From Rhizobium phaseoli (lineage in GTDB: Bacteria; Pseudomonadota; Alphaproteobacteria; Rhizobiales; Rhizobiaceae), in NCBI RefSeq assembly GCF_003985125.1, contig NZ_ML133598.1:1-36780 (forward strand): DNA of 36,780 nucleotides, in the 5' to 3' direction. Every line of letters begins with the position of its first letter. Positions within the stretch are counted from its first letter, which is position 1. A model generated the notes under the pieces. The model saw nothing but the letters and a program-made list of their open reading frames with translations. It searched no databases and had not been told where the DNA came from. The translations under genes were made by a program, and so were the position numbers. Positions 1-7,875 of this stretch are shown in pieces.

Positions 1-709
1 ACTGGTAGATGACGGTGACGACGATGATCGGCAGCGAGTTCGGCAGCATGATGCGGCGGAAGATCTGGAAGAAGCTGGCGCCGTCGACCTGGGCGGCGCG
101 CACCAGCTCGGTCGGAAAGGCCTCGTAGAAATTGCGGAAGAACAGCGTGGTGAAGCCCAAGCCATAGACGACATGGACGAAGACCAGGTTGACCGTCGAA
201 TTGCCGAAGCCGAAGGAAAAGCCGGTGGCGTTCTGCAGGGTGACGCCGAAGCGGCCGAGCGAGCCGAGGATGGTCGCCATCGGCAAGAGCACCGACTGGA
301 ACGGGATGAAGCAGGCAAACAGCATCAGCCCGAACACCAGCGTATGGCCGGGGAAGCGCCATTTGGTCAGGATATAACCGTTCAGCGCTCCCATGATGGT
401 GGAGATGGCCACCGCCGGCACCACCATCTTGATCGAGTTCCAGAAGTAGCCCTTGATGCCGGCGCAGGTCAGGCCGACGCAGGCCTCGCCCCAGGCCTTG
501 ATCCAGGGATCGAAGGTCGGGGCCTCCGGCAGCGCCAGCATGTTGCCGCCCTGGATCTCGTCCATCGTCTTGAACGAGGTGGTGAGCATGACGAAGAGCG
601 GCATCAGGTAGAGGATGGCGAAGATCACCAGCAGGCCGTAGATGACCAGCCGGCCGATCCAGCGGGCATTGTTGCTGGAATGGGAGGGAGAGGAAACCGA
701 GATGCTCAT
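1..709 (-). CDS. gtsC: Glucose/mannose-type ABC transporter permease (partial)
   Basis: This is an inner-membrane permease of a CUT1 (MalG-type) sugar importer. About 236 residues are visible and the C-terminus lies beyond the left edge of the window. The start ATG overlaps the stop of the upstream permease gene in an ATGA arrangement, so the two are translationally coupled. Visible features are a hydrophobic first segment near residues 18-40, several further membrane segments, and the EAA loop near the left edge (EAFPTELVRAAQVDGAS, ending in a PNSLPI stretch) that contacts the ATPase. The partner permease and binding protein closely resemble Pseudomonas GtsB and GtsA from memory, so this is named by analogy. 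The ATPase gene is expected just left of the window. Confidence 0.85.
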   Translation of the reverse strand, partial: MSISVSSPSHSSNNARWIGRLVIYGLLVIFAILYLMPLFVMLTTSFKTMDEIQGGNMLALPEAPTFDPWIKAWGEACVGLTCAGIKGYFWNSIKMVVPAVAISTIMGALNGYILTKWRFPGHTLVFGLMLFACFIPFQSVLLPMATILGSLGRFGVTLQNATGFSFGFGNSTVNLVFVHVVYGLGFTTLFFRNFYEAFPTELVRAAQVDGASFFQIFRRIMLPNSLPIIVVTVIYQ

Positions 710-1659
710 CGCGTCTTCTCCTTCAGTTCGGAATAGAGATAGGGCACGATGATCGCCGAGATGGTCATCAGCATGATGATGGCGCTGGCCGAGCCGACGG
801 CCATCTCGTTGCGCTTGAAGGTATATTCATACATGAAGTTGGACGGCAGCCAGGCCGAGCCGCCCGGCCCGCCCGACGTCAGCGCCACCACCAGATCGTA
901 GGATTTGATCGCCATATGGGCGAGCACGATGAAGGCGGAGAGAAAGATCGGCCGCAAGAGCGGAATGACGATGCGGCGATAGAGCTGGAAGGGCGAGGCG
1001 CCGTCGATCTGCGCCGCCTTCATGATCTCGCCGTCGATGCCGCGAAGCCCGGCCAGGAACATCGCCATGACGAAGCCCGACGCCTGCCAGACACCGGCGA
1101 TGACGACGGTATAGATGACGAAGTCCTTGTTCTTGATCCAGTCGAAGTGGAAGCTCGTCCAGCCGAAGTGGTGCAGCGTCTGCTCGAGCCCGAGGCCGGG
1201 GTCGAGGAACCATTTCCAGGCCACCCCTGTCACAATGAAGGAGAGCGCCATCGGATAGAGGAAGATCGGGCGCAACAGCCCCTCGCCGCGGATCTTCTGG
1301 TCGAGCAGGATGGCAAGCAGCAGGCCGAGCGCCAGACAGATGCCGACATAGAGGAAGCCGAAGATCGCCATGTTGGTGATCGAGGTGTACCAGGACGACG
1401 GCGGATCGCTCTCGAAGGTCCAGCGCCACAGCCGCTGATAGGCGCGCGCCCCGGTCAGGGCATAAGAGGGGAAGGTCTTGGAATTGGTGAAGGACAGATA
1501 GGCCGTCCAGACGATGAAGCCATAGACGAAGACCAGGGTGATGACGAAGCTCGGCGCCAGCACGATCTTCGGCAGCGCATCCTGCAGCCGGCCCCTGAGC
1601 GAGATCGGTGTCGATCGCCCGGGGGTCAGAACCGGATCGGTGGTGGCAACTGTGCTCAT
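706..1659 (-). CDS. gtsB: Glucose/mannose-type ABC transporter permease
   Basis: This is a 317-residue MalF-type permease, partner of the following permease in a CUT1 sugar importer. I chose the ATG at 1659 (MSTVATTDPV) rather than an upstream in-frame start because GGGAGA lies a few bases before it. About six membrane segments are visible. The EAA-type loop reads EIMKAAQIDGASPFQLYRRI, and the segment with LLAILLDQKIRGEG and YPMALSFIVTG is strikingly like Pseudomonas GtsB (recalled, not searched). It sits about 100 bp downstream of the binding-protein gene, separated by a stem-loop, and overlaps the next permease by 4 bp. Sugar specificity is inferred from the family only. Confidence 0.9.
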   Translation of the reverse strand: MSTVATTDPVLTPGRSTPISLRGRLQDALPKIVLAPSFVITLVFVYGFIVWTAYLSFTNSKTFPSYALTGARAYQRLWRWTFESDPPSSWYTSITNMAIFGFLYVGICLALGLLLAILLDQKIRGEGLLRPIFLYPMALSFIVTGVAWKWFLDPGLGLEQTLHHFGWTSFHFDWIKNKDFVIYTVVIAGVWQASGFVMAMFLAGLRGIDGEIMKAAQIDGASPFQLYRRIVIPLLRPIFLSAFIVLAHMAIKSYDLVVALTSGGPGGSAWLPSNFMYEYTFKRNEMAVGSASAIIMLMTISAIIVPYLYSELKEKTR

Positions 1660-1715
1660 GGATATCGTCTCCCTTCCCGCAGGATCGCTCGGCATTTATC
1701 GCTGCGGAGCTTGAA

Positions 1716-1743
1716 GCTTCCCCGCAAGATCACGCGGGGAAGC
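1716..1743 (-). terminator. Stem-loop between binding-protein and permease genes
   Basis: Perfect 10-bp arms (1716-1725 and 1734-1743, GCTTCCCCGC against GCGGGGAAGC) enclose an 8-base loop just after the gtsA stop. No U-run follows on the minus strand, so it is more likely a partial terminator or an mRNA 3'-end stabiliser that keeps binding-protein mRNA in excess over permease mRNA. That role is known for other ABC operons and is inferred here. Confidence 0.6.
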
Positions 1744-1761
1744 ATTTGTCATCGACGACCC

Positions 1762-3021
1762 TCAGCGGGCGTCGTCGATTGCCTGGACGAGCTGGGTGAC
1801 GGCTTCGTCGGAGCTCTTGATCTGGCCGTGGACGAACTTCGAGACGACGTCCTTATAGGCATTGGCGATCGCCGGAGGGGCGCCATAACCCTGGGCCAGC
1901 GAACCGAACAGCGTGCCGCCCTCATTGGCGGCCTTCAGGTCGGCGATGCCCTTCTTGCCGCAGGCGTCGAAGTCGGTGTCGGGAACGTCGGTACGGGCCG
2001 GCACCGAACCCTTGACGACGTTGAAGGCCGACTGGAAGCTCTTCGACAGCGTTGCCGTTGCCAGCGCCACCTGCGCCGCCTTGCGGTCGTCGGGGACGTT
2101 GAACATGCCGAACATGTCGGAGTTGTAGATGACGCTGCCATCGGTGCCGGGGAAGCGGTAGCACAGGAAGTCCTTGTCCGGGGTCTTCTTGGCGGCGACG
2201 AATTCGCCCTTGGCCCAGTCGCCCATCACCTGCACCAGCGCATCACCCTTGATGACCATGGCGGTCGCCAGGTTCCAGTCGCGGCCGGAGAAATTCGGAT
2301 CGACGTATTTGACGATCTTCGCCAGGTTGTCGAAGGACTTTTTCATCGTGTCCGACTTCAGCGATTCCTCGTCGAGGTCGTTGAACGCCTTCTTGTAGAA
2401 TTCCGGGCCGCCGGTCGACAGCACGATGGAATCGAACATCGTCGCTTCCTGCCAGTTCTGGCCGCCGAGCGCCAAGGGGATGACGCCGGCCGCCTTCGCC
2501 TTGTCGAGCAGGGCGATCAGATCGTCGAAGCTCTTCGGCTGGGTGCCGCCGATCTTGTCCATCACCGCCTTGTTGATCCACAGCCAGTTGACCGAGTGGA
2601 CGTTGACCGGGGCGGCGACCCACTTGCCGTCGTAAACGGAGAACTTCTGCAGCGCCGCCGGCACCGATTTATCCCAGCCTTCCTTCTTCGCCGTCTCGGT
2701 CAGATCACCCATGACGCCGGCCTGGGCATAATCGAGCACGGTATAACCGAGCATCTGCGAGGCGGTCGGATAGGTGCCGGCCGCCACCATCGCCTTCAGC
2801 GCCGTCATCGCCGCATCACCGCCGCCGCCGGCAACCGGCACGTCCTTCCAGGCAAAGCCTTCCTTCGACAGATCCTCCTTCAGGACGTTCAAAGCCGCCG
2901 CCTCGCCGCCTGATGTCCACCAGTGCAGCATCTGCACTTCTTTTACGTCGGCTGCGTGGGCGCCACCGAGGCCAGCCGTCATCACGACAGCAACAGCCGC
3001 CGAGCTCAAAAACTTGCGCAT
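1762..3021 (-). CDS. gtsA: Glucose/mannose-type ABC transporter substrate-binding protein
   Basis: This is a periplasmic solute-binding protein of 419 residues. It has a clear Sec signal peptide (MRKFLSSAAVAVVMTAGLGGAHA, cleavage before AD). The mature start contains HWWTSGGEAAALNVLK and the body contains VNWLWINKAVMDKIG and MGDWAKGEF, which match Pseudomonas GtsA-type glucose-binding proteins as I remember them; length also fits that family. The ATG at 3021 has GGGAGG seven bases upstream. It is the first gene of the minus-strand operon, with two permeases following. It should bind glucose or a similar hexose, but specificity cannot be read from sequence alone. Confidence 0.9.
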   Translation of the reverse strand: MRKFLSSAAVAVVMTAGLGGAHAADVKEVQMLHWWTSGGEAAALNVLKEDLSKEGFAWKDVPVAGGGGDAAMTALKAMVAAGTYPTASQMLGYTVLDYAQAGVMGDLTETAKKEGWDKSVPAALQKFSVYDGKWVAAPVNVHSVNWLWINKAVMDKIGGTQPKSFDDLIALLDKAKAAGVIPLALGGQNWQEATMFDSIVLSTGGPEFYKKAFNDLDEESLKSDTMKKSFDNLAKIVKYVDPNFSGRDWNLATAMVIKGDALVQVMGDWAKGEFVAAKKTPDKDFLCYRFPGTDGSVIYNSDMFGMFNVPDDRKAAQVALATATLSKSFQSAFNVVKGSVPARTDVPDTDFDACGKKGIADLKAANEGGTLFGSLAQGYGAPPAIANAYKDVVSKFVHGQIKSSDEAVTQLVQAIDDAR

Positions 3022-3126
3022 GAATTCCTCCCGTTTGAAATTCGGCGGCGGGCCCTCCCAGCCGCCCGATGTTTACCGCCTGTGCAGCGGTCGACATACG
3101 GCCGCGCTCCTCCGCGCGGTTGCTAA

Positions 3127-3156
3127 TTTAAAACGGTATAAGCGCTTGGTCGTCAA
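3127..3156 (-). promoter_or_regulatory. Putative gtsA promoter with LacI-type palindrome
   Basis: On the minus strand TTGACG (3151-3156) is followed after 17-18 bp by a TTTTAA/TTTAAA -10-like hexamer (about 3127-3133). The spacer holds AAGCGCTT (3140-3147), a central palindrome typical of LacI-family operators. A repressor there would block the promoter. The -10 match is weak, and the regulator gene is not in the window. Confidence 0.4.
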
Positions 3157-3160
3157 GCTC

Positions 3161-3179
3161 TTTCTCGACTCCCGAGAAA
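3161..3179. promoter_or_regulatory. Inverted repeat upstream of gtsA, possible operator
   Basis: TTTCTCG (3161-3167) and CGAGAAA (3173-3179) form a perfect 7-bp inverted repeat with a 5-bp spacer. It lies just upstream of the proposed gtsA -35 element, in the 450-bp gap between the divergent gts and que operons. An activator or ROK-type site is possible; no function is proven. The rest of this gap (3180-3430) shows nothing I recognise. Confidence 0.35.
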
Positions 3180-3430
3180 AATATGGCTATTCCGTTATCT
3201 TACTGAATTTACAGCTTTCTTCATTTTGACAACATATCGCCGAAAGTCGACACGATCCTTAAGGCGTAGACGCCGGCCGCATCGGCGCATCAGCAATCCT
3301 GACGCCGAGGACCTCCGCCCCGCTGCCGCCGCAACTCAATTTGCCGATCGGCAGGACCGTACGAGTTTCGAGGCCGACATCTTAAAACTGTTTGCATCAC
3401 GCGCGATTTGGCCTAGAAGCACGCCGTAAT

Positions 3431-3461
3431 CCGGTCGCAGCCCACCCGGTCAAAACAAGGG
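3431..3461 (+). promoter_or_regulatory. preQ1-I riboswitch upstream of queC
   Basis: CCGG (3431-3434) pairs with CCGG (3446-3449) to form P1. The first loop starts with TCGCAG, C3445 sits where the ligand-pairing cytosine lies, and an A-rich tail (CAAAACAAGGG) ends in the queC Shine-Dalgarno sequence. The arrangement lines up almost base for base with the Thermoanaerobacter tengcongensis preQ1-I aptamer (GGGTCGCAG, ACCCCAG, ACAAAACAAGG), recalled from memory. The ribosome binding site is the 3' strand of the pseudoknot, so ligand binding should hide it and lower translation of queC. The ATG follows 11 bases after the aptamer. Confidence 0.85.
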
Positions 3462-3471
3462 AATCCAAAAT

Positions 3472-4182
3472 ATGAAGACTATCGTCGTCTGCTCTGGCGG
3501 ACTCGACTCCGTTTCGCTTGCCCACAAAATGGCAGCGGAACAACAGCTGATCGGCCTCGTCTCCTTTGACTACGGCCAGCGCCACCGCAAGGAACTCGAC
3601 TTCGCCGCCCGGTGCGCCGCGCGCCTCGCCGTTCCTCATCATATCATCGACATCGCCGCCATCGGCGGCCATCTCAGCGGATCGGCGCTGACCGACAATG
3701 TCGAGGTCCCGGACGGCCACTATGCCGAGGAGACTATGAAAGCCACCGTGGTGCCGAACCGCAACGCCATCATGCTGGCGATCGCATTCGGCCTGGCCGC
3801 CGCGCAAAAGGCCGATGCCGTCGCCGTCGCCGTGCATGGCGGCGATCACTTCATCTATCCCGACTGCCGGCCGGGCTTCATCGACGCCTTCCAGCGCATG
3901 CAGAACGAAGCTCTGGACGGTTATGCCAGCGTCCGACTGCTTGCACCCTATGTCGATGTTTCCAAGGCGGCGATCGTCGCCGACGGCGAAAAACACGCGA
4001 CACCGTTTGCCGAGACCTGGTCATGCTACAAAGGCGGCAGGCTCCACTGTGGGCGCTGCGGAACCTGCGTCGAACGCCGCGAAGCTTTCCATCTTGCCGG
4101 CATTTCCGATCCGACGGACTACGAAGACCGGGATTTCTGGAAAGCGGCGGTGTCGCAATATTCCGCGGCGGAGGTGCGTTGA
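3472..4182 (+). CDS. queC: 7-cyano-7-deazaguanine synthase QueC
   Basis: QueC makes preQ0 from 7-carboxy-7-deazaguanine, ATP and ammonia in the cytoplasm, a late step toward preQ1 and queuosine in tRNA. The 236-residue product has the PP-loop ATP pyrophosphatase motif SGGLDS at residues 8-13, the family sequence FDYGQRHRKEL at about 32-42, and the C-terminal zinc cluster Cys185, Cys193, Cys196 and Cys199. It is the first gene of queC-queD-queE. Its TGA shares one base with the queD ATG. The preQ1-I aptamer ending in its ribosome binding site predicts feedback control by the pathway's product. Confidence 0.97.
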   Translation: MKTIVVCSGGLDSVSLAHKMAAEQQLIGLVSFDYGQRHRKELDFAARCAARLAVPHHIIDIAAIGGHLSGSALTDNVEVPDGHYAEETMKATVVPNRNAIMLAIAFGLAAAQKADAVAVAVHGGDHFIYPDCRPGFIDAFQRMQNEALDGYASVRLLAPYVDVSKAAIVADGEKHATPFAETWSCYKGGRLHCGRCGTCVERREAFHLAGISDPTDYEDRDFWKAAVSQYSAAEVR

Positions 4183-4538
4183 TGTACCGCATCACCAAGG
4201 AATTTCATCTCTCCGCTTCGCACCAGCTGGATCATCTGCCGGCCGACCATCAATGCGCCAGGCTCCATGGTCATAACTACATCGTGGTCGTCGAACTCTC
4301 GGCCGAAACCCTGAATGACGACGGCTTCGTTCGCGACTATCACGACCTGTCGCCGCTCAAGCGCTATATCGACGAAGCTCTCGATCATCGTCACCTGAAC
4401 GAGGTCTTCGGCCATTCGAAAGTCACCTCCGAGTTCCTGGCGAAGCACTTTTACGACTGGTGCAGAGAGCGCTTCCCGGAAACGTCGTCCGTCCGTGTCA
4501 GCGAAACGCCGAAGACCTGGGCGGAGTACCGGCCATGA
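4182..4538 (+). CDS. queD: 6-carboxytetrahydropterin synthase QueD
   Basis: QueD converts dihydroneopterin triphosphate to 6-carboxy-5,6,7,8-tetrahydropterin, the first committed step toward preQ0 after GTP cyclohydrolase I. The 118-residue product fits the family. Zinc ligands His14, His29 and His31 are visible (SASHQLDH and LHGHNY), as are the catalytic Cys25 and the Asp69/His71 pair (DHRHLNE). The start ATG overlaps the queC stop by one base and the stop overlaps the queE start (ATGA), so the three genes are tightly coupled. A much longer reading frame runs through queC in this phase, but homology starts only at this ATG. Confidence 0.96.
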   Translation: MYRITKEFHLSASHQLDHLPADHQCARLHGHNYIVVVELSAETLNDDGFVRDYHDLSPLKRYIDEALDHRHLNEVFGHSKVTSEFLAKHFYDWCRERFPETSSVRVSETPKTWAEYRP

Positions 4539-5263
4539 GCGGAGAGAGCATTCGCGTCAGCGAGATCTTCGGTCCGACCATCCAGGGCGAAGGCGCTTTG
4601 ATCGGGCTGCCGACGGTGTTCGTCCGGACGGGCGGTTGTGACTACCGCTGTTCCTGGTGCGACAGCCTTCACGCGGTCGACAGCGCCTTTCGAGAACAGT
4701 GGATTCCCATGTCCACCGAAGCGATCTGGCAGGAGGTCACGAAGCTCTCGGCAGGTCGGCCGATGACGGTCTCCCTGTCCGGAGGTAATCCGGCGATCCA
4801 GCCGCTCGGGCCGCTGATCGAATTCGGCCATTCTCAAGGATACCGCTTCGCGCTGGAAACGCAGGGGAGCGTCGCCCGGAACTGGTTTCGCGATCTCGAC
4901 GTCCTGGTCTTGAGCCCCAAGCCGCCGTCGAGCGGAATGCTGACCGATTGGGATCAGGTCGACAACTGCCTCCGGCTCGCCGCCGGTGGGCCGGAGATCG
5001 CGTTGAAAATCGTCGTCTTCGACGATGACGATTACGCCTTCGCCCGAGAAACGGGTCGGCGCTATCCCTATATTCCCTTGTACCTTCAGCCGGGCAACCA
5101 CACGCCGCCGCCGCCCGACGACGACAGCGCCCGCATCGATATCGACGGCGTGATGGATCGGATGCACTGGCTCGTCGAGAAAGTGACGGCCGACGGGTGG
5201 TTTGCCCCGCGCGTGCTGCCGCAGCTGCATGTGCTGCTGTGGGGAAACAAACGCGGCGTCTGA
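4535..5263 (+). CDS. queE: 7-carboxy-7-deazaguanine synthase QueE
   Basis: QueE is a radical-SAM enzyme that rearranges 6-carboxytetrahydropterin to 7-carboxy-7-deazaguanine. The 242-residue product starts MSGESIRVSEIFGPTIQGEG. It carries the 4Fe-4S binding cysteines Cys35, Cys39 and Cys42 in a CX3CX2C motif (CDYRCSWC) and the SLSGGNP strand that takes the place of the SAM GGE motif. I chose the ATG at 4535, which overlaps the queD stop. No queF is adjacent, so preQ0 reduction must be encoded elsewhere. Confidence 0.96.
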   Translation: MSGESIRVSEIFGPTIQGEGALIGLPTVFVRTGGCDYRCSWCDSLHAVDSAFREQWIPMSTEAIWQEVTKLSAGRPMTVSLSGGNPAIQPLGPLIEFGHSQGYRFALETQGSVARNWFRDLDVLVLSPKPPSSGMLTDWDQVDNCLRLAAGGPEIALKIVVFDDDDYAFARETGRRYPYIPLYLQPGNHTPPPPDDDSARIDIDGVMDRMHWLVEKVTADGWFAPRVLPQLHVLLWGNKRGV

Positions 5264-5341
5264 ACCTGCCGGGGCCCAATGCATGCCGCCCGGAAGTGTG
5301 CCGCGGTTCCGGGATTGCGACATGCATAAAAACAAAGAGCT

Positions 5342-5381
5342 AAAGCGCGTTGCGTGAATCAGATTTGGCGCGACGCGCTTT
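5342..5381. repeat. Palindromic intergenic element at the end of the cyclase gene
   Basis: AAAGCGCGTTGCG (5342-5354) and CGCGACGCGCTTT (5369-5381) form a long stem with one G-T pair. Together with the preceding ATGCATAAAAACAAAGAGCT this resembles a palindromic element I recall as frequent in Rhizobium genomes. It contains the stop codon and the last seven or so codons of the cyclase gene. It may also act as a hairpin between the convergent queE and cyclase genes. Confidence 0.6.
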
Positions 5382-6603
5382 GGCGCTCAGGAAAAGCGAA
5401 GACATCGACAGGCTCTCCGAGCCCGCGCAGCGGGAAGGTGCCGAGACTGTCCATGTCTTTCGCGCAGCCCGCCATTTCGACGAAGGCCCGCGACAGCAGC
5501 ACCGGACGCTTGACCTCCTTGGTCAGGCTTTCCAGCCGCGAGGCGATATTCACCGCTGGGCCGATGACGGTGAAATCCAGTCGCCGACGCGAACCGATAT
5601 TGCCGTACATGACGTCGCCGACATGCACGCCGACACCGTAGCGCAGCGGATCGCGGCCGATCTGTGCGTGCTGCTCGTTCAGCTCGGCCATCAGCGCCTG
5701 CCCTTCGCGGATCGCCTGCAGCAGATCGGCACAGGCCGTCTCCTTGCTCAAGGGGAAGATTGCCAGCAATCCGTCGCCCATGAACTTCAGAATTTCCCCG
5801 CCATAGCGTTCGATCGGATCCGACATCGCATCGAAATAATCGTTGAGCAAATGGATGACATCGTCGCGTGGCCAGAGATCGGAGATCGCCGTAAAGTCGC
5901 GCAGGTCGCAGATCATGATTGCCGCACCGACGGTGGCGCCGCTGCCGCGTGTCGTCACGCCCGACAGGATCTGCTCACTCGCATGCGGCCCGACATAGGT
6001 CTGCAGCAGCGTGCGCGCAATGATGTTCTTCAGGCGAATTTCGCTGATCAAGGTCAGGGCCGGAAGGAGATCACGCAGGAAATCGACATGTTCGCTCGTA
6101 AAGCCGCCCGGCCGGCTGGTGGAAAACGTAGCAACATGCCGTTTGCCGAAAGTGTGTTCGAGCGGCCATGCGATATATTCGGTCAGGCCGTCGTCGCGCA
6201 GGTCCTGATAGAAGGAATCCAGGTCGCCTTCGGCTGCTCCTTCCAGCTGCCTGCGCACTTCCTCCGCACCCTGATGGATCGCGTTGACCGGGCTGGTCAG
6301 GAACTCCTGCGTGTTTTCGACGCCATAGGCGAAGGTGTTGATCTTCGCCTCTGTGAGCCCTTCCTTCCAGAGGATGCGTGCCCCGATCCATTGCGGATGG
6401 TTCGTCCGGAAATGCAATGTCGCCCGGGCGACCGGCACCCCGGCCGAAAGCAGCTTCCCGCACATCTCCACCAGAATGTTGTCGATGAAGCGCTCGCCCC
6501 GCGTCTCGTTCACCAGCCAGTCGAGAATCCGTCTCCTGCGGATCGGCCAGACGCCCTCGTCCGCTTCAACGGCAGTCCCGGTCTTGTTCAAAAAAGGCGA
6601 CAT
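5359..6603 (-). CDS. Class III adenylate/guanylate cyclase
   Basis: This is a probable adenylate cyclase of 414 residues. The ATG at 6603 (MSPFLNKTG) has GGAG six bases upstream, better than upstream in-frame starts. Residues 1-200 form an uncharacterised sensor-like region. The catalytic domain covers about 225-400, with metal-binding Asp233 (CDLRDF) and Asp277 (KFMGDG), Lys273 and the Asp in RRLDFTVIG that together specify adenine, and the transition-state Asn and Arg in GPAVNIASR. All key residues are present, so it should be active, making cAMP. It has no membrane segments. It converges with queE, and its last residues (about RQSASRQI) are encoded by a palindromic repeat. Rhizobia carry many such cyclases; the input signal is unknown. 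Confidence 0.9.
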   Translation of the reverse strand: MSPFLNKTGTAVEADEGVWPIRRRRILDWLVNETRGERFIDNILVEMCGKLLSAGVPVARATLHFRTNHPQWIGARILWKEGLTEAKINTFAYGVENTQEFLTSPVNAIHQGAEEVRRQLEGAAEGDLDSFYQDLRDDGLTEYIAWPLEHTFGKRHVATFSTSRPGGFTSEHVDFLRDLLPALTLISEIRLKNIIARTLLQTYVGPHASEQILSGVTTRGSGATVGAAIMICDLRDFTAISDLWPRDDVIHLLNDYFDAMSDPIERYGGEILKFMGDGLLAIFPLSKETACADLLQAIREGQALMAELNEQHAQIGRDPLRYGVGVHVGDVMYGNIGSRRRLDFTVIGPAVNIASRLESLTKEVKRPVLLSRAFVEMAGCAKDMDSLGTFPLRGLGEPVDVFAFPERQSASRQI

Positions 6604-6705
6604 CAAAAACTCCGCTACCTCATGTGATCGGCGAGGGTCGAATTCACTTTCCGCTGAATGTGGGCGACAGGGAAGCAAATGATAAGGGCAGACTGCGATA
6701 AAGCC

Positions 6706-7680
6706 TCAGAAATCCCAATCCTCGTCCTCGGTCGCCACAGCCTTGCCGATGACGTAGGACGAGCCGGAGCCGGAGAAGAAGTCATGGTTCTCGTCGGCAT
6801 TCGGCGAAAGCGCCGACAGGATCGCCGGATTGACCTTGCAGGCTTCGGCCGGGAAAAGCGCCTCATAGCCGAGGTTCATCAGCGCCTTGTTGGCGTTGTA
6901 ATGCAGGAATTTCTTGACGTCCTCCGTCAGTCCGACGCCGTCATAGAGCGCCTCGGTATATCTGGCCTCGTTGTCGTAGAGTTCGAGCAGCAGGTCGAAG
7001 GCGAAATCCTTGATCTCCTGCCGTCTCTCCTCGGACAGCCGCTCGAGGCCGCGCTGGAATTTGTAGCCGATATAATAGCCATGCACCGCCTCGTCGCGGA
7101 TGATCAGTCGGATCATGTCGGCCGTGTTGGTCAGCTTGGCGCGGCTTGACCAGTACATCGGCAGATAGAAGCCGGAATAGAACAGGAAGCTTTCGAGGAA
7201 GACGCTGGCAACCTTCTTCTTCAAGGGATCGCCGGAGCCATACTGCTCCATGATCAGCGCCGATTTGCGCTGCAGGAATTCGTTCTCCTCCGACCAGCGA
7301 TAGGCATCGTCGACATCGGGCGTCGCGCAAAGCGTCGAGAAAATCGAGGAATAGGAGCGCGCATGCACCGCCTCCATGAAGGAGACATTGGAAAGCACCG
7401 CCTCTTCATGCGGCGTCATCGCATCTTCCATCAATCTGATCGCGCCGACGCCGTTCTGGATCGTGTCGAGCAGCGTCAGCCCGGTGAAGACACGGATGGT
7501 CAGCTGCTGCTCGGCCGCCGTCAGCGTCGCCCAGGAGGGAATGTCGTTGGAGAGCGGCACCTTTTCAGGCAGCCAGAAATTGCCGGTCAGCCGGTTCCAG
7601 ACTTCGAGATCCTTGTCGTCCTCGATGCGGTTCCAGTTGATGGCGCGCACGCGGCTGATTGGCTTCATGGATATGTTCAT
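6706..7680 (-). CDS. nrdF: Class Ib ribonucleotide reductase small subunit NrdF
   Basis: NrdF is the radical-generating beta subunit of the aerobic, Mn/Fe-dependent class Ib enzyme that makes deoxynucleotides. The 324-residue product keeps every metal ligand (Asp72, Glu103, His106, Glu163, Glu197, His200) and the radical tyrosine Tyr110, each offset by +5 from E. coli NrdF. The C-terminal tail (DEDWDF) is the expected docking peptide for NrdE. The start at 7680 has AAAAGGA upstream. It is the last gene of nrdHIEF, separated from nrdE by about 195 bp holding a palindromic repeat. Confidence 0.97.
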   Translation of the reverse strand: MNISMKPISRVRAINWNRIEDDKDLEVWNRLTGNFWLPEKVPLSNDIPSWATLTAAEQQLTIRVFTGLTLLDTIQNGVGAIRLMEDAMTPHEEAVLSNVSFMEAVHARSYSSIFSTLCATPDVDDAYRWSEENEFLQRKSALIMEQYGSGDPLKKKVASVFLESFLFYSGFYLPMYWSSRAKLTNTADMIRLIIRDEAVHGYYIGYKFQRGLERLSEERRQEIKDFAFDLLLELYDNEARYTEALYDGVGLTEDVKKFLHYNANKALMNLGYEALFPAEACKVNPAILSALSPNADENHDFFSGSGSSYVIGKAVATEDEDWDF

Positions 7681-7710
7681 TGGGTGTTCCTTTTGAGGAA
7701 TGTTCGGATT

Positions 7711-7852
7711 TGCCCCTCATCCGCCTGCCGGCGCCTTCTCCCCGTAAACGGGGCGAAGGAGGCAAGCTGCAAGCTCTCCGTTCCCCACAAACCTCTCGCG
7801 GGGCACGTCCCCTCTCCCCGTCAAAACGGGGAGAGGGTTAGGGTGAGGGGCA
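7711..7852. repeat. Palindromic repeat element between nrdE and nrdF
   Basis: A roughly 142-bp element is bounded by TGCCCCTCA and GTGAGGGGCA in inverted orientation. Inside are two hairpins, one with CTTCTCCCCG/CGGGGCGAAG arms and one with CCCTCTCCCCGT/ACGGGGAGAGGG arms. This looks like a rhizobial intergenic mosaic-type element. It splits the nrdE-nrdF transcript and may lower or stabilise nrdF mRNA; that effect is inferred. Confidence 0.65.
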
Positions 7853-7875
7853 AATGCTCCAAAGCCGAATTCAGC

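Noticed and set aside
916..2913. Long plus-strand reading frame (665 codons) opposite the gts genes
   Set aside because: It is antisense to two clear transporter genes, has Arg/Gly/Asp/His-heavy composition without any family motif, and arises from high-GC third positions.
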